Source: Wolbachia endosymbiont of Ctenocephalides felis wCfeT
GTDB taxonomy: Bacteria > Pseudomonadota > Alphaproteobacteria > Rickettsiales > Anaplasmataceae
DNA length: 64,000 nucleotides
Assembly: GCF_012277295.1 (NCBI RefSeq)
Contig: NZ_CP051156.1
Coordinates: 1,302,001 to 1,366,000 of the forward strand
Direction: 5' to 3'
The position numbers and the translations under genes are program-made. The stretch's first letter is position 1; each line of letters starts with the position of its first letter. The notes under the pieces were generated by a model. That model saw only the letters and a program-made list of their open reading frames with translations. It had not been told where the DNA came from and made no database searches. Positions 18,605-30,082 of this stretch are shown in pieces.

Positions 18605-19533
18605 TTAACCTTTAGATGAACCCTTACTGCTATCCACCTGATCTACTGAGCTAACTGAGCAGGATGTTGATGGTCTATCATCCACAACCTTCATATTCAT
18701 ATCTGCCAGTGTCCTGCTAAGATTTTCAGCTACTTGAGACTGCACATCCGGCATTACCGCTATACAATGTGGCATTTTGATCACTCTGTCTTCAAGTGTT
18801 CGCAGATATCTCTTACCACTTTTATCTTTGTAGCTTACAATACACGAAGTGCCTTTGCAGTCAAAACCAGCTCCACTATCTAACAAAAAATCAACAATTT
18901 CTGCATAATCACTACGAATAGCAATAGAGGTTGGAGAACCACAAGGACTATCAACATTAACATTGGCCCTACTTTCACCAACAACTTCACGACCTCTAAA
19001 TGGCCATTACTAGACGCAATAACAAGCGGATTGAACCCGTCCTTAGCTTGAGCATTAACGTTTGCTCCTTTTGTTACTAGCAATTCTGTAATCTTTACAT
19101 TACCGCTTTGAGCAGCGATATATAGCGGCGTATGTCCTCCAGCTCCAGCCAGATCAACTTGAGCTCCGTTGCTTAATAGTGTTTCAACAACTTCTTGAGA
19201 ACCATGTTGAACGCTACAGTGTAGCGCAGTAAAACCATCCTTGTTTTGAGCATTAACATTAATTCCTTTTTCTATTAAGAGCTTTACAACTGCTACGTGA
19301 CCTTCCATAGCGGCCTCGTGTAACTCTGTAGCCCCATCTTTATCTGTAAGATTAACGTCAGCTCCTTTTTCTATTAATAATCCTACGGATTTTTCTTTGC
19401 CGCTGGAAGCAGCCCAACTGAGCAATGGGCTACCATCAATTTGAATATTCATATCAGATTTTTTCCTTAGCAGAAATTCGATAGTTCTTAATTGCTCGCC
19501 TTCAACAGCAACGCGTAATTTTCTAGTAAACAT
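18605..19533 (-). pseudogene. ankyrin-repeat protein, single-base frameshift
   Basis: Residues 30-180 form five or six ankyrin repeats (for example DGATELHEAAMEGHVAVVKL and GGHTPLYIAAQSGNVKITEL). Near 18967 the frame breaks in a GGG run: one extra base would restore GANVNVDSPCGSPTS, IAIRSDYAEIVDFLLDSGAG and the downstream frame that ends VDSSKGSSKG. The distal part contains a non-ankyrin region (CIVSYKDKSGKRYLR). Ankyrin proteins are the commonest candidate host-interaction proteins of Wolbachia. The change could be a sequencing error, but several neighbours are also broken. Confidence 0.8.
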
Positions 19534-19657
19534 TTTATAACCCTCTAGCAGAATATGGTATTTTTATAATGTATTACATGCCAGTTGTAAAATATTTTTC
19601 TTTACAACATAATAATTTAGCATATGCTAACTTTGTTATAAAATATTAAGGTATAAA

Positions 19658-20887
19658 ATGTGGCCAATTAATTTATGGAATCCTTCTTCAGAAAACACAC
19701 GAGAAAAGCTGGTTATACAAGGAAGCAAGCATAAATTTTATGACGCTGCTGAAGTACAAAAAAGCAAACATAAATTTTATTATGATACTGAAATACAAAG
19801 TGTATTGTCAGATTTTGTTCATTTAGATTTCTCAGACGGACCATTTAACAGCCATCTGTATGATATGAACTACAACGAAGGCCAAAAGGCAAATTCCTTC
19901 GACAAAATATCAAAACATTATGGAAGAAACAAAAATATCTTCCTTTTTATTTCTGTGCTGCGAAATAAAGAACAGCTAGCAAGTATAATCAATATAATAA
20001 GTAAGAAATGCGATGCTCCAGCTAGAGAAAAATTCCTTGAAAGACTGCGCATATATTTGGACAGGATTAGTAGAGGGAAGAGTGATGCAAGAGAGTTTTT
20101 GAATGATGATTCTGCAGATGCCTTTTTTAATGGATATCATGTAGCTTGTCCAGGGCAAGTTCGTAATATTCATGCAAACCTTAATATTAACATTACTAAA
20201 CCTGACCAGGTTTTAGAAACTAGTAATTTTTTTAGTAGAACAATTAAAAGAATTGAAGAAGAAAAGAGCGAAGTCAAAAGGGTAAAAATATATCACAACG
20301 GTAAAAGAACAGTAACAATTGAGAAAAATGAGAAATCACAAAGGAATTACTCTTTTACAAAGCTTGCAACGTGTAGCATGGAAATGAGTTGGAATGCAAA
20401 AGACGAAGCTGGAAAAGATATTAATTGTTCTATTGTTTTGAGCATAAATTCTGGTCAAGTTAGCTTTGGAAGTGCAGCTATCAATTGTAATAATGCTGAA
20501 TTAAAGGACATTTTAGAGTTAGCTAAGCAAAACGAAGCTGTGCTTATAAAAGATAAAGCTTTATATGAAGTTTTAAAAGAGTGTTTAATTGGGCAAATAT
20601 CAGAGCAAGCATTGTGTGATATGGGAGAAAGTCTGCAATTAAATAGGTCACCTGATTCTAGTGATATTGGGGAAAGTCTGCAATCAAATAAGTTACCCAG
20701 CTCTAATGTCAATAAGCTGAAGATAAGTAAGCCTGAAGAAAAACAAGAACTAGAAGGGTTACAACGTTCTTTCAGGGCTTTTGCAGATCAGGTACTAGAC
20801 GTTAAACCTAAAGTGCATGATGTCGCCATCTTTAACGACGTATTCTCTTCCTTCAAAGCGCATTTTTCCTGCGTCTTTGCAGGCTGA
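19658..20887 (+). CDS. hypothetical protein overlapping the end of ychF
   Basis: 409 residues; no family recognised. It is hydrophilic with no membrane segment. Two short internal duplications are visible: SKHKFYDAAEVQ/SKHKFYYDTEIQ near residue 25, and MGESLQLNRSPDSS/IGESLQSNKLPSS near residue 325. Upstream DNA is AT-rich with no clear promoter. The last 31 codons are antisense to the conserved end of ychF, so the C-terminus is probably the result of a lost stop codon and read-through into the neighbour. Confidence 0.6.
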   Translation: MWPINLWNPSSENTREKLVIQGSKHKFYDAAEVQKSKHKFYYDTEIQSVLSDFVHLDFSDGPFNSHLYDMNYNEGQKANSFDKISKHYGRNKNIFLFISVLRNKEQLASIINIISKKCDAPAREKFLERLRIYLDRISRGKSDAREFLNDDSADAFFNGYHVACPGQVRNIHANLNINITKPDQVLETSNFFSRTIKRIEEEKSEVKRVKIYHNGKRTVTIEKNEKSQRNYSFTKLATCSMEMSWNAKDEAGKDINCSIVLSINSGQVSFGSAAINCNNAELKDILELAKQNEAVLIKDKALYEVLKECLIGQISEQALCDMGESLQLNRSPDSSDIGESLQSNKLPSSNVNKLKISKPEEKQELEGLQRSFRAFADQVLDVKPKVHDVAIFNDVFSSFKAHFSCVFAG

Positions 20888-21889
20888 TTCACTTCCATAT
20901 TTTATATAATCATCGAAGCTTATCGTCTCTGCTTTTATAAAGCCTTTTTCAAAATCAGTGTGGATTACACCTGCCGCTTTATCAGCTGTTGATCCCATTT
21001 TTACTGGCCATGCACGTGCTTCCTTAGGGCCAATAGTAAAGAAAGTTATCATATTTAATACTTCGTACATAATACGTGCCACTCCATCAAGCCCTGACTC
21101 TTGCAGACCAAATTCAGATAAAAAACTCTGCTTTTCTTCCTCACTCTCAAGATTAGCAATATCTGACTCAAGTTTTGCTGAGATACAATAAAATTGACTA
21201 TTACTTTCCTCTGCCATTTCCTTAACTTTTTCAGATAATTCATTACCAGTTATAACATTGGTATCTTCAACATTGCAGACATACATAACCGGCTTTGTTG
21301 TTAGCAGCTGAAGAGCTTTCATTTCAAGTTCGTCCACATTATTTAGAATTCTTGCAGGTTTACCAGATTTTAAAATGACTAAGACCTTCTGCATCAATTC
21401 AAATTGTCTTTTTAGCTCTTTATCACCTTGTTTTGCTTTTTTTTCTAACTGAGGTAGTCTTTTTTCAATGCTATCAATATCAGCTAAAATCAGCTCCATC
21501 TCCACCACTTCAGCATCTAATATTGGGTCTATTTCGTTATGCACGTGATTGATATCGTCATTGACAAAGCATCTGAGCAGATGAACAATTGCATCAACTT
21601 CTCTAATGTGGCTCAAAAACTTATTACCAAGTCCCTCACCTTTACTTGCCCCTTTCACCAGACCTGCAATATCCACAACTTCCAATTGATTATATATCGT
21701 CTTCTCAGAACCTGCCATTGCTGCAATTTGCCTCAAACGCTGATCTCTTATTGGCACTTTGCCTATGTTTGGCTCAATTGTGCAGAAGGGATAATTCGCA
21801 GCCTCAGCGGCACTTGACTGCGTAAGTGCATTGAATAAGGTCGATTTTCCAATATTTGGCAATCCAACTATGCCACAATTAAAACTCAT
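20795..21889 (-). CDS. ychF: redox-regulated ATPase YchF (Obg-like)
   Basis: 364 residues, normal length. P-loop GLPNIGKSTLFNAL (residues 8-21), switch region FCTIEPNIGKVPI, Walker B DIAGLVKGASKGEGLGN, the unusual NVED in place of NKxD (which gives ATP preference), and a C-terminal TGS domain ending MHFRFNV. It associates with ribosomes. The canonical C-terminus shows that this gene, not the plus-strand overlap, owns the shared DNA. Confidence 0.96.
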   Translation of the reverse strand: MSFNCGIVGLPNIGKSTLFNALTQSSAAEAANYPFCTIEPNIGKVPIRDQRLRQIAAMAGSEKTIYNQLEVVDIAGLVKGASKGEGLGNKFLSHIREVDAIVHLLRCFVNDDINHVHNEIDPILDAEVVEMELILADIDSIEKRLPQLEKKAKQGDKELKRQFELMQKVLVILKSGKPARILNNVDELEMKALQLLTTKPVMYVCNVEDTNVITGNELSEKVKEMAEESNSQFYCISAKLESDIANLESEEEKQSFLSEFGLQESGLDGVARIMYEVLNMITFFTIGPKEARAWPVKMGSTADKAAGVIHTDFEKGFIKAETISFDDYIKYGSESACKDAGKMRFEGREYVVKDGDIMHFRFNV

Positions 21890-22020
21890 ATCATTAAATA
21901 AAGCTAGAATGTGGATAATTATTGCATAATTTGAAAATTTTTGCTATACTTAATTAGTTAACTATTTATTAGTAAGTTTACTATTATAGTTAAATATATA
22001 GTTTTATTTTAGGTAAAGAC

Positions 22021-23300
22021 ATGCTTATTAATAATAAGGTAATTAAAAAATATTCCACTGTAGGAGATGGAAACTGTTTTTTTCATGCTGTATTTGGAAA
22101 AAAAGATAATTTTGGTCAGTATAGAGCTGAAAGAGCACCGGCAATGAGAAAAGAATTCACAGGTTTTTGAGTCAATTTACATCTTTAAATGATAAGAAAA
22201 TGCCAAAACATTTAAGAGGTGAGCTAGAGACAGTTTTTAGTGATTTTTTACTGGAGCTAGAAGGTTCAATTGGTCAATCTGGTAAGATAAAAGCATTGGC
22301 TAAACAAGTGAATAGAAGGATTGACAAAGCTGAAAAAAATATTAAAGCACTGAAGAAAGGAATTGTTGAAAAGTTTAAATGTGATGATGACTTTAGAAAC
22401 CAAATATATTCAGTGATAAAAGAAACCATTGATACACGTAATAAGCGTAACATTCATTCTCCAGAAGATCAAAAAGCTTTGCTTAGTATTGAGGATTTAT
22501 TGAAAGAAGAAAATAGTGAAAGGCTACATAATGATATTGAAGCAGATCTTAAACCTTGTGCACTTATCTTAAATCCTAACCTTAGCGGTGAAGATTATGA
22601 TAACACATATAATCCTAAAGTTATAAAAGATTCGTTTCTGAATAGCAAAGATCTCTATAAAAGCTACCTAGAAGCAATTAACAACCAAAAGTATTTTATC
22701 TTCCTTTCAGAAATTCCTATTTTAGCATCTTTAGCTAATATTGAGATTAATGTTCATTATAAAAATAATTATAAAAATAATGGTAGTGATAACAACACAG
22801 TGTTTAAACCAAATCTGGAAATGATTAATGAAGATTATCAACAAAATAACGAGCTATGGGGCAACAAGGAGCGAGAAACAATATGCTTAAAAGGAGAAGG
22901 GAAAGGGGCTCACTATGAAAGAGCTGAGGTTATAACTCAACAGCAACAAGAGCAAGAAGATTTTCTGCCTGCGCCATCGCTTGATGAAAATAAAAGTTTA
23001 GTGAAACAACAAAATAAAAGTGTACTAAAACAACAACAAGAGTATAAAGATTTTGCACTAGCAAAAAAACTTCAGGTAAATGAGATTTTAGATTATTTCG
23101 ATATCTCAAAAGATAGCTCTGACGCACAAGAAGTTAAAGATGCGTTCAATGAATTATTGGTAGAAAATGCTAATGGAGAAATTACTTATGTTGTAGACCA
23201 GCTTGTAAGTGGAATAGAAGAACGCATAAAACAGCGCTCTGAAGAGCAAAAGCCTTTAAGTTTAACAGCAGTGTATCATCAGACTGTAGAGCGGAATTAG
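22021..23300 (+). pseudogene. OTU-family cysteine protease (deubiquitinase-like), frameshifted
   Basis: ATG 22021 opens a frame with VGDGNCFFHAVFG, the OTU nucleophile motif, but it stops at TGA 22168-22170 in a TTTTT run. Restoring one T joins FTGF to LSQFTSLNDKK and the long frame 22167-23300. There the second OTU motif appears as ETICLKGEGKGAHYERAEVI, whose HY would be the catalytic His. A long insertion separates the two halves, and a glutamine-rich coiled C-terminal region follows. The tail may hold a second shift, since another frame past 23300 reads AELAQEMEVHQQLKKTQQ. OTU proteins cleave ubiquitin, a host protein, so the intact form would be an effector candidate. Confidence 0.75.
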
Positions 23301-23373
23301 CACAGGAGATGGAAGTTCATCAACAACTAAAGAAGACACAACAACCACTTTTAGTAAAATAACTCGTATCCAT

Positions 23374-24833
23374 GTATCCATTCAGGTGTATGGCTTAAGA
23401 AGCAATAGCCAGTAGGTTTTGAAAAGGATTTAACTTCTTTTGCCTCCAAGTCAAGTACAATGAAATTATCCTCTCAAGAAACATATTTCCCCGTTTCGAT
23501 TGTGTAAAATATGAAACTTTTCGGTAAACAACGTAATGCCGAATCTGTCGCTCAGCATAGTTGTTTGTCAGTGGAATATTTTCTGGATCGTCCAAAAATT
23601 TCCACATCATCAGATCCGATTTCATGATATTTTTTGCTACTCGAGACGCTCCAATTGCCTCGGGTAAATTTGATATATTCTTTAAGTAATATCTCGTTCG
23701 CTTGCGTAATTTTCTTGCTCTTCTTATGAACCTTAATGTGTCTATTTCATCCTTTAACAGAGCTTTTTTCAATGCAAATAATTCAGTAGCAACATTCCTT
23801 AAATAATACCCCAAAACTTTCACTTCGCTATTCCAACTATGAGACAACCTTTCAAAATCTCTTGCTAAATGTGCCCAACAGACCTGCCTTTTCTTGCTGG
23901 AAAAGTAGTTGTAAGCTGCATATCTGTCGGTCACTACTAGGTTGTTATTCTTTCCAAATTTACTATTTTCCAGGACTTTCATCCCTCTTGACTCTGTCAA
24001 TTTGATCACACTTCCTATTTTGCTCGCAAACATCCAGCACCAGCCCTGTTTACCTTTGTTGTAATGGCTAGTTTCATCGATATGTAAAATTTTGCTCTTG
24101 CTTACCTCTTCCTCAATTTGCTCATATGCTTCTTGGCATTTTTCTGCCACTCTAGCCTCGCTATTTGATACACTACCGACGCTGATATCCAGGTTGAAAA
24201 TGTCCTTTATAATATTTGCCACTTCTTTTTTCGAATTCTTGTAAAATCCACTTAATGCTGTAATTACTGACTTAACTCTTGGACCAAATGTGTCCGCAGT
24301 TACTCCTTCTTGTAGCTTGCTACTTTTTCTTTTTCCACATCTTTTGCAACGTCCATGCTCTAGTTAATATTCAACTACATACGGCTTGATTTCCGGCAAA
24401 TCGACCTTTTGATGAGTATACGGATCTTTTGATACCGCAATTTCTCCTCCGCACTCACACGTATTGGGCAGTTCTATTTTTACCATCTCATCTGCCTCCA
24501 TTTTAGGGCGGTAACTGCCTTTATGTCCAACCTGTGCTCCTACTTTCCTGTCACTTTTTGGCTTATTTTCCCTCATCTTATATAATTCTTTGGAGCTTGG
24601 TATAGATGAATTTTTTGAATTTAAGCCAAGCCTTCTTTTAACTCAGCGTTTTCGATCCTTAGCGCTTTATTTTCTGCTTTAAGCTCTTCTATTTTTGTTT
24701 CTAACTTTTCTATAGTCTGCTTAAACTTTCGCAAAATTCTAAAAGATCAACCATATTACCTCACAGCCACTCTAGTTTACCTTTTTAGCATTCCTTGTCT
24801 ACTCTTTATTTTACCGCCCGGCTGAATGGATAC
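23374..24833 (-). mobile_element. IS66-family element, copy 4
   Basis: 1460 bp with both terminal repeats; one base is missing near 24632. The left flank is GTATCCAT, the first eight bases of the element's own terminal repeat, as if it had inserted into the end of another IS66 copy. The right flank is GCTACGAA, so no target duplication remains. Confidence 0.94.
23395..24734 (-). pseudogene. IS66 transposase, nonsense codon plus 1-bp deletion
   Basis: It carries the common TAA at codon 124 (24364-24366) and a single-base loss in the KERLGL region near 24632, which separates the start from the rest. The C-terminal 275 codons, including both catalytic Asp residues and the Glu, are open from 24222. 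Confidence 0.9.
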
Positions 24834-24879
24834 GCTACGAACAGTAGCCAATAATTGAGTATTCTATATGATACTCCCC

Positions 24880-25839
24880 TTAAAGAGTACTTTCTTCTAG
24901 CAGTTTTTGAATTTCATCAGTAGGTAAGCCTGTAGATTGGGATATAGTATCAATTGGTACGCCAACTTTAAGGAGGTTCTTTGCCACTTCAATTTCACGC
25001 TCTTTTCTCCCTGCTTCCCTGCCCTGTTCCTCGCCGATTTGGATGCCTTCTTCTCTACCTTCTTTTCTTCCTTCCTCTCTGCCTTCTTTTTTACCTTTTT
25101 CAGTAGCATCATCAAGTTTTTGCTCGAGAATGGCTTGCTCATCAAGTGTACGCTTTACTTCTTGCTCATATTCTATGTATTCCTTTTCTGACCAGTTAAA
25201 CCTATTCAGTTCCTCATATGCTTTCTTGATTATTAGATCACTACCTATTATCTTTTCTAATCCTTCTTCACTGGTTTCATCTGCGTATTTAAAATAATAA
25301 ATCCATTTTTCAACAATATTCTCAAGCTGATCTTCTTTTGTCTTAGGAAATTTAGGTAGCTCGATAAACGTAAAATAAAAGTCTTTTAAATTGTGTTCAT
25401 AGCTATTTCGATCAAGAATTATATGATCAGACTTATATTCCTCTTTATTGGGAAACAGAATACAGTCAGCGATAGCAATGAAGATAATTTCTTTAAGATT
25501 ATGATATTGATCACCTTTATCAGCTTGTCTTGTATAAGCCTTAGCTGCGTAATATTGAGCACGTTTTTCAAAACCTTTAGTCTTAGCAACCTGCATCTCG
25601 CAAATATATTGAATACCTGAAGAATCCCTGCATAATACATCAACAATACTTTGTTTTTTTGCAGCAATATCAGGATCTTGAATGGTACTTAAAAACTCAA
25701 TCTCTTTTATTCCATTGACATCAGTAAATCCCAGAATATCATTTAAGAAATGAATTAAAATATCTTTGTTTTTTTCAGTACCAAAAATACGCCGAAATGC
25801 GACATCATTCTTAGGATCTAAAAACTTAGAAATAGCCAT
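24880..25839 (-). CDS. Rpn family PD-(D/E)XK nuclease / putative transposase
   Basis: 319 residues. It starts FLDPKNDVAFRRIFGTEKNK, the classic start of this family, with the nuclease core SIVDVLCRDSSGIQYICEMQ (Asp and Glu-x-Gln) at residues 64-83. A glutamate/arginine-rich tail of KEGREEGRKEGREEG-type repeats and a short helical C-terminus follow. Members promote RecA-independent recombination and are abundant in Wolbachia. The low-complexity tail creates long but meaningless open frames on both strands. It lies directly beside IS66 copy 4. Confidence 0.9.
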   Translation of the reverse strand: MAISKFLDPKNDVAFRRIFGTEKNKDILIHFLNDILGFTDVNGIKEIEFLSTIQDPDIAAKKQSIVDVLCRDSSGIQYICEMQVAKTKGFEKRAQYYAAKAYTRQADKGDQYHNLKEIIFIAIADCILFPNKEEYKSDHIILDRNSYEHNLKDFYFTFIELPKFPKTKEDQLENIVEKWIYYFKYADETSEEGLEKIIGSDLIIKKAYEELNRFNWSEKEYIEYEQEVKRTLDEQAILEQKLDDATEKGKKEGREEGRKEGREEGIQIGEEQGREAGRKEREIEVAKNLLKVGVPIDTISQSTGLPTDEIQKLLEESTL

Positions 25840-26065
25840 AATATTTAACGCACTAAATAAATAAATTATATATTATTTTACATAGGCTTACAAGAAGGAG
25901 TTTAAAAGTGTGCATGTAGCCAACATTCCAATGGCTAAATACAAAAAATCAAGGAAGAAAAACTTCCTATGTGCTTATTATAAATAGTTTATAGGCAGTG
26001 TTCAATATTTTTGTGGCAAAATTTATAATTGAAGCTATACCTTTATAGAAGTCGGTTGAACGCTT

Positions 26066-27871
26066 ATGACAATCATTCTACTAGATACAAAAACCATAAA
26101 CCGTATAGCAGCAGGAGAAGTAATAGAGCGTCCAGCTAGTGTAGTGAAGGAATTAGTAGAAAACGCCATTGATGCAAAAAGTACAGAAATAGAGATAAAA
26201 ATAGAAAGTGGTGGACGTAACCTTATTACTATAACAGATGATGGTAGTGGAATAGAGAAGGAGGATATAGAGCTTGCATTTATGCGCCATGCAACTTCTA
26301 AGCTAAAAAACGATGATGATTTAGTAGAAATTAAGCATCTTGGCTTTAGAGGAGAAGCTTTACCATCAATTGCTGCAGTAAGTAGAATGAAGCTATCATC
26401 CAAAGCAAACAGAACAAACGAAGCATGGTCAATTAATTATGATGGTGGAGAAAAAGTAGGAGAGCTTGCACCTTGCTCTTTATCAAGAGGTACACAAATT
26501 GAAGTACGAGATTTATTTTTTGCTACTCCAAATAGGCTAAAATTTCTAAAGACTGAAAGAGCAGAAACCCAGCATATAGTTGATATTGTAGGTAATTTGG
26601 CAATGATTAATCCCAATATTGGGTTTACTCTTACTTCAGGTAGCAAAAATCTTGTAAGATATGCAAAGCAGAGTTTGTTATTTAGTAGATTATGTGAAAT
26701 AGAGGAAGAATTCAAGGATAATGCGCTAGAAATTTGCGAAGAAGAAGACGGGATTAAGCTTACAGGACATATTTGCAAACCGACCATTAATCGTGGCAAA
26801 TCTACCATGATCTATACATTTGTTAATGGCAGACCGATTAAAGATAACCTACTTATTGGAGCAATTAGATATGCATATCACGGTTTTATTCCAAGTGACA
26901 GATATCCTTTTGCAGCGTTACATCTTGAAATACCTTATGATCAAGTAGATGTAAATGTACATCCAAATAAATCAGAGGTAAGATTTCAAAATAAGAGGCT
27001 TATATACGAAATAGTGACAAGAGGATTGATAAAAGCACTGTCAACTAGAATAAGTATATCATTTGATGAGTTTGTTTCTAGCAAAGGTGGCTATGAGCTC
27101 ATAGTGAGCAGTAAAAGTAAAGGACCAGAAAGTCAAAAAGAATTCTATGAGAGAAGACCAAGCCTTTTAGAGAATCAATTAATAAAAGAGTTTGTTTCAC
27201 CTAGCACAAGTTCATCAAAGCAGTCAAATGACTATGTGCAACAATCTCCACTACAAACGGTTCTGGAAAAAAAGACATCAGAACAGACCGACTTGGAGCA
27301 CCCACTAGGAGTTGCACACTGCCAGGTTTACAATACTTACATTATTGCTGAGGCTAAAGACAAATTGATTATAGTTGATCAGCATGCAGCGCATGAGAGG
27401 CTCGTGTACGAATGCTTGAAACAAAAATCAAATATAAAGAGGCAGTCATTGCTTATTCCCGAGGTAGTTAAAATTAAAGATCAGGCTGGAATGGAGATGA
27501 TTGAAACTTATAAGGACAAATTATTTGAAATGGGTTTTTATATTGAAGTTAAGTCAGAAAGCGAAGCAATAGTGAAAGAAATACCTGCAATATTAGGAGC
27601 AGTCGATGTAAAAGAAATACTACTCAACATAGCTGATAGATTAACGGAAATAGAAGATACGCTTCCTATAGAAGACAAGGTAAATAAAATATTGGCAACC
27701 ATCGCTTGTCATGGATCAATTAGAGCTGGTAGGAAAATGAAGTTAGAGGAAATGAATGCACTACTGAGGCAAATGGAAGAAACACCATACTCTGGTCAAT
27801 GCAATCATGGACGTCCTACTTATGTAGAAATGAAATTGAGTGACATTGAGAAATGGTTTGAAAGAAGGTGA
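26066..27871 (+). CDS. mutL: DNA mismatch repair protein MutL
   Basis: 601 residues. N-terminal GHKL ATPase motifs: [36 protein letters not shown] and FRGEALPSI; then the dimerisation domain at the C-terminus with DQHAAHERL and a closing block of [11 protein letters not shown] and [11 protein letters not shown]. It couples mismatch recognition by MutS to strand removal. The frame is intact in a genome region full of decayed genes, so mismatch repair was probably retained, pending mutS elsewhere. Confidence 0.96.
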   Translation: MTIILLDTKTINRIAAGEVIERPASVVKELVENAIDAKSTEIEIKIESGGRNLITITDDGSGIEKEDIELAFMRHATSKLKNDDDLVEIKHLGFRGEALPSIAAVSRMKLSSKANRTNEAWSINYDGGEKVGELAPCSLSRGTQIEVRDLFFATPNRLKFLKTERAETQHIVDIVGNLAMINPNIGFTLTSGSKNLVRYAKQSLLFSRLCEIEEEFKDNALEICEEEDGIKLTGHICKPTINRGKSTMIYTFVNGRPIKDNLLIGAIRYAYHGFIPSDRYPFAALHLEIPYDQVDVNVHPNKSEVRFQNKRLIYEIVTRGLIKALSTRISISFDEFVSSKGGYELIVSSKSKGPESQKEFYERRPSLLENQLIKEFVSPSTSSSKQSNDYVQQSPLQTVLEKKTSEQTDLEHPLGVAHCQVYNTYIIAEAKDKLIIVDQHAAHERLVYECLKQKSNIKRQSLLIPEVVKIKDQAGMEMIETYKDKLFEMGFYIEVKSESEAIVKEIPAILGAVDVKEILLNIADRLTEIEDTLPIEDKVNKILATIACHGSIRAGRKMKLEEMNALLRQMEETPYSGQCNHGRPTYVEMKLSDIEKWFERR

Positions 27872-27947
27872 AAGTAGTCTGTGTAGAGGTTTGGTTATGC
27901 TTAAGATATTTTATTGTACTAAACGTTAAAGCTATTAATATGGGTAT

Positions 27948-28494
27948 ATGATGCTGTCCAATAAAGAGCTAAGGAAATTAAATGAAGATTTATTCTATGC
28001 TGTAAAACAGGGTGATCTCAATAGCGTTAAAGGGTGTATCGATAAAGGGGCTGATTTTAAAGCCATTACTAAGAGTGGTAATACTACTTTACACTTGGCT
28101 GCGTATTGGGGAAACTTGGATGTAGTACAATATCTTATAGAAATAGGAATTGATATAAATGCTAGCTAAGGATGGTAACACTTCTTTGCATCTAGCTGTC
28201 AGGGATAGCGATTGGGATATAGCAAAATATTTAATAGAGCAAGGTGCTGACTTTAACATTATCGATAACGATGGTAATACTCCTCTACACTGGACTGTAA
28301 GAAATGGTGGGTTAGATGTAGTAAAACACCTTGTAGAAAAAGGTGTGGATTTGAATATTACCGACAGTGATGGCTTGACTGCTATGGATTTGGCTGCTGC
28401 AGCTCATAACTTTGACATAGTTAAATATCTTAGTAAGAAGGGTTGCAATTTGGATGGTTTATTAAAAAAGCTTGGGTTAAAGAGGGATGCTTAG
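27948..28494 (+). pseudogene. small ankyrin-repeat protein, frameshifted
   Basis: Two overlapping frames, 27948-28169 and 28159-28494, together give one ankyrin protein of about 180 residues: SGNTTLHLAAYWGNLDVVQY, then a break at IGIDINA, then KDGNTSLHLAVRDSDWDIAK and DGNTPLHWTVRNGGLDVVKH. The break is at 28160-28170. It is probably a 1-base indel inside a repeat. The region between its end and IS66 copy 5 (28495-28773) holds no gene I can recognise. Confidence 0.75.
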
Positions 28495-30082
28495 ACTTAA
28501 AAATTCATGCTTAAGATTATAGATAAATTTTTAGATAGAAAAGAGTGATTTACGTAAATATAAATTTGGTTTGTTTATCACTTTCGCTAAAGTAGCAGAT
28601 ATAGATTGAGATTCAGATTTTAAGTGTGTCTTTTTTTAGAAGTCATTGTCTTATATAGGCCTTAGAACGTCAACTTATGATGAGGTGACACTTTATATCG
28701 TCTTTTGCAAGTACTTCTGTAGCTGCCGTTTAAGCATCAAGAAATGGATCGCCGTCATTTTATCAAATATTACGTATCCATTCAGGTGTATGGCTTAAGA
28801 AGCAATAGCCAGTAGGTTTTGAAAAGGATTTAACTTCTTTTGCCTCCAAGTCAAGTACAATGAAATTATCCTCTCAAGAAACATATTTCCCCGTTTCGAT
28901 TGTGTAAAATATGAAACTTTTCGGTAAACAACGTAATGCCGAATCTGTCGCTCAGCATAGTTGTTTGTCAGTGGAATATTTTCTGGATCGTCCAAAAATT
29001 TCCACATCATCAGATCCGATTTCATGATATTTTTTGCTACTCGAGACGCTCCAATTGCCTCGGGTAAATTTGATATATTCTTTAAGTAATATCTCGTTCG
29101 CTTGCGTAATTTTCTTGCTCTTCTTATGAACCTTAATGTGTCTATTTCATCCTTTAACAGAGCTTTTTTCAATGCAAATAATTCAGTAGCAACATTCCTT
29201 AAATAATACCCCAAAACTTTCACTTCGCTATTCCAACTATGAGACAACCTTTCAAAATCTCTTGCTAAATGTGCCCAACAGACCTGCCTTTTCTTGCTGG
29301 AAAAGTAGTTGTAAGCTGCATATCTGTCGGTCACTACTAGGTTGTTATTCTTTCCAAATTTACTATTTTCCAGGACTTTCATCCCTCTTGACTCTGTCAA
29401 TTTGATCACACTTCCTATTTTGCTCGCAAACATCCATCACCAGCCCTGTTTACCTTTGTTGTAATGGCTAGTTTCATCGATATGTAAAATTTTGCTCTTG
29501 CTTACCTCTTCCTCAATTTGCTCATATGCTTCTTGGCATTTTTCTGCCACTCTAGCCTCGCTATTTGATACACTACCGACGCTGATATCCAGGTTGAAAA
29601 TGTCCTTTATAATATTTGCCACTTCTTTTTTCGAATTCTTGTAAAATCCACTTAATGCTGTAATTACTGACTTAACTCTTGGACCAAATGTGTCCGCAGT
29701 TACTCCTTCTTGTAGCTTGCTACTTTTTCTTTTTCCACATCTTTTGCAACGTCCATGCTCTAGTTAATATTCAACTACATACGGCTTGATTTCCGGCAAA
29801 TCGACCTTTTGATGAGTATACGGATCTTTTGATACCGCAATTTCTCCTCCGCACTCACACGTATTGGGCAGTTCTATTTTTACCATCTCATCTGCCTCCA
29901 TTTTAGGGCGGTAACTGCCTTTATGTCCAACCTGTGCTCCTACTTTCCTGTCACTTTTTGGCTTATTTTCCCTCATCTTATATAATTCTTTGGAGCTTGG
30001 TATAGATGAATTTTTTGAATTTAAGCCAAGCCTTTCTTTTAACTCAGCGTTTTCGATCCTTAGCGCTTTATTTTCTGCTTTA

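Noticed and set aside
23361..23373. Target duplication of copy 4 (GTATCCAT at its left)
   Set aside because: The right flank is GCTACGAA, so it is not a duplication; the bases are the element's own terminal sequence.
24897..25297. Several long frames on both strands inside the Rpn nuclease gene
   Set aside because: They arise from the purine-rich Glu/Arg/Lys repeat tail of the real gene.
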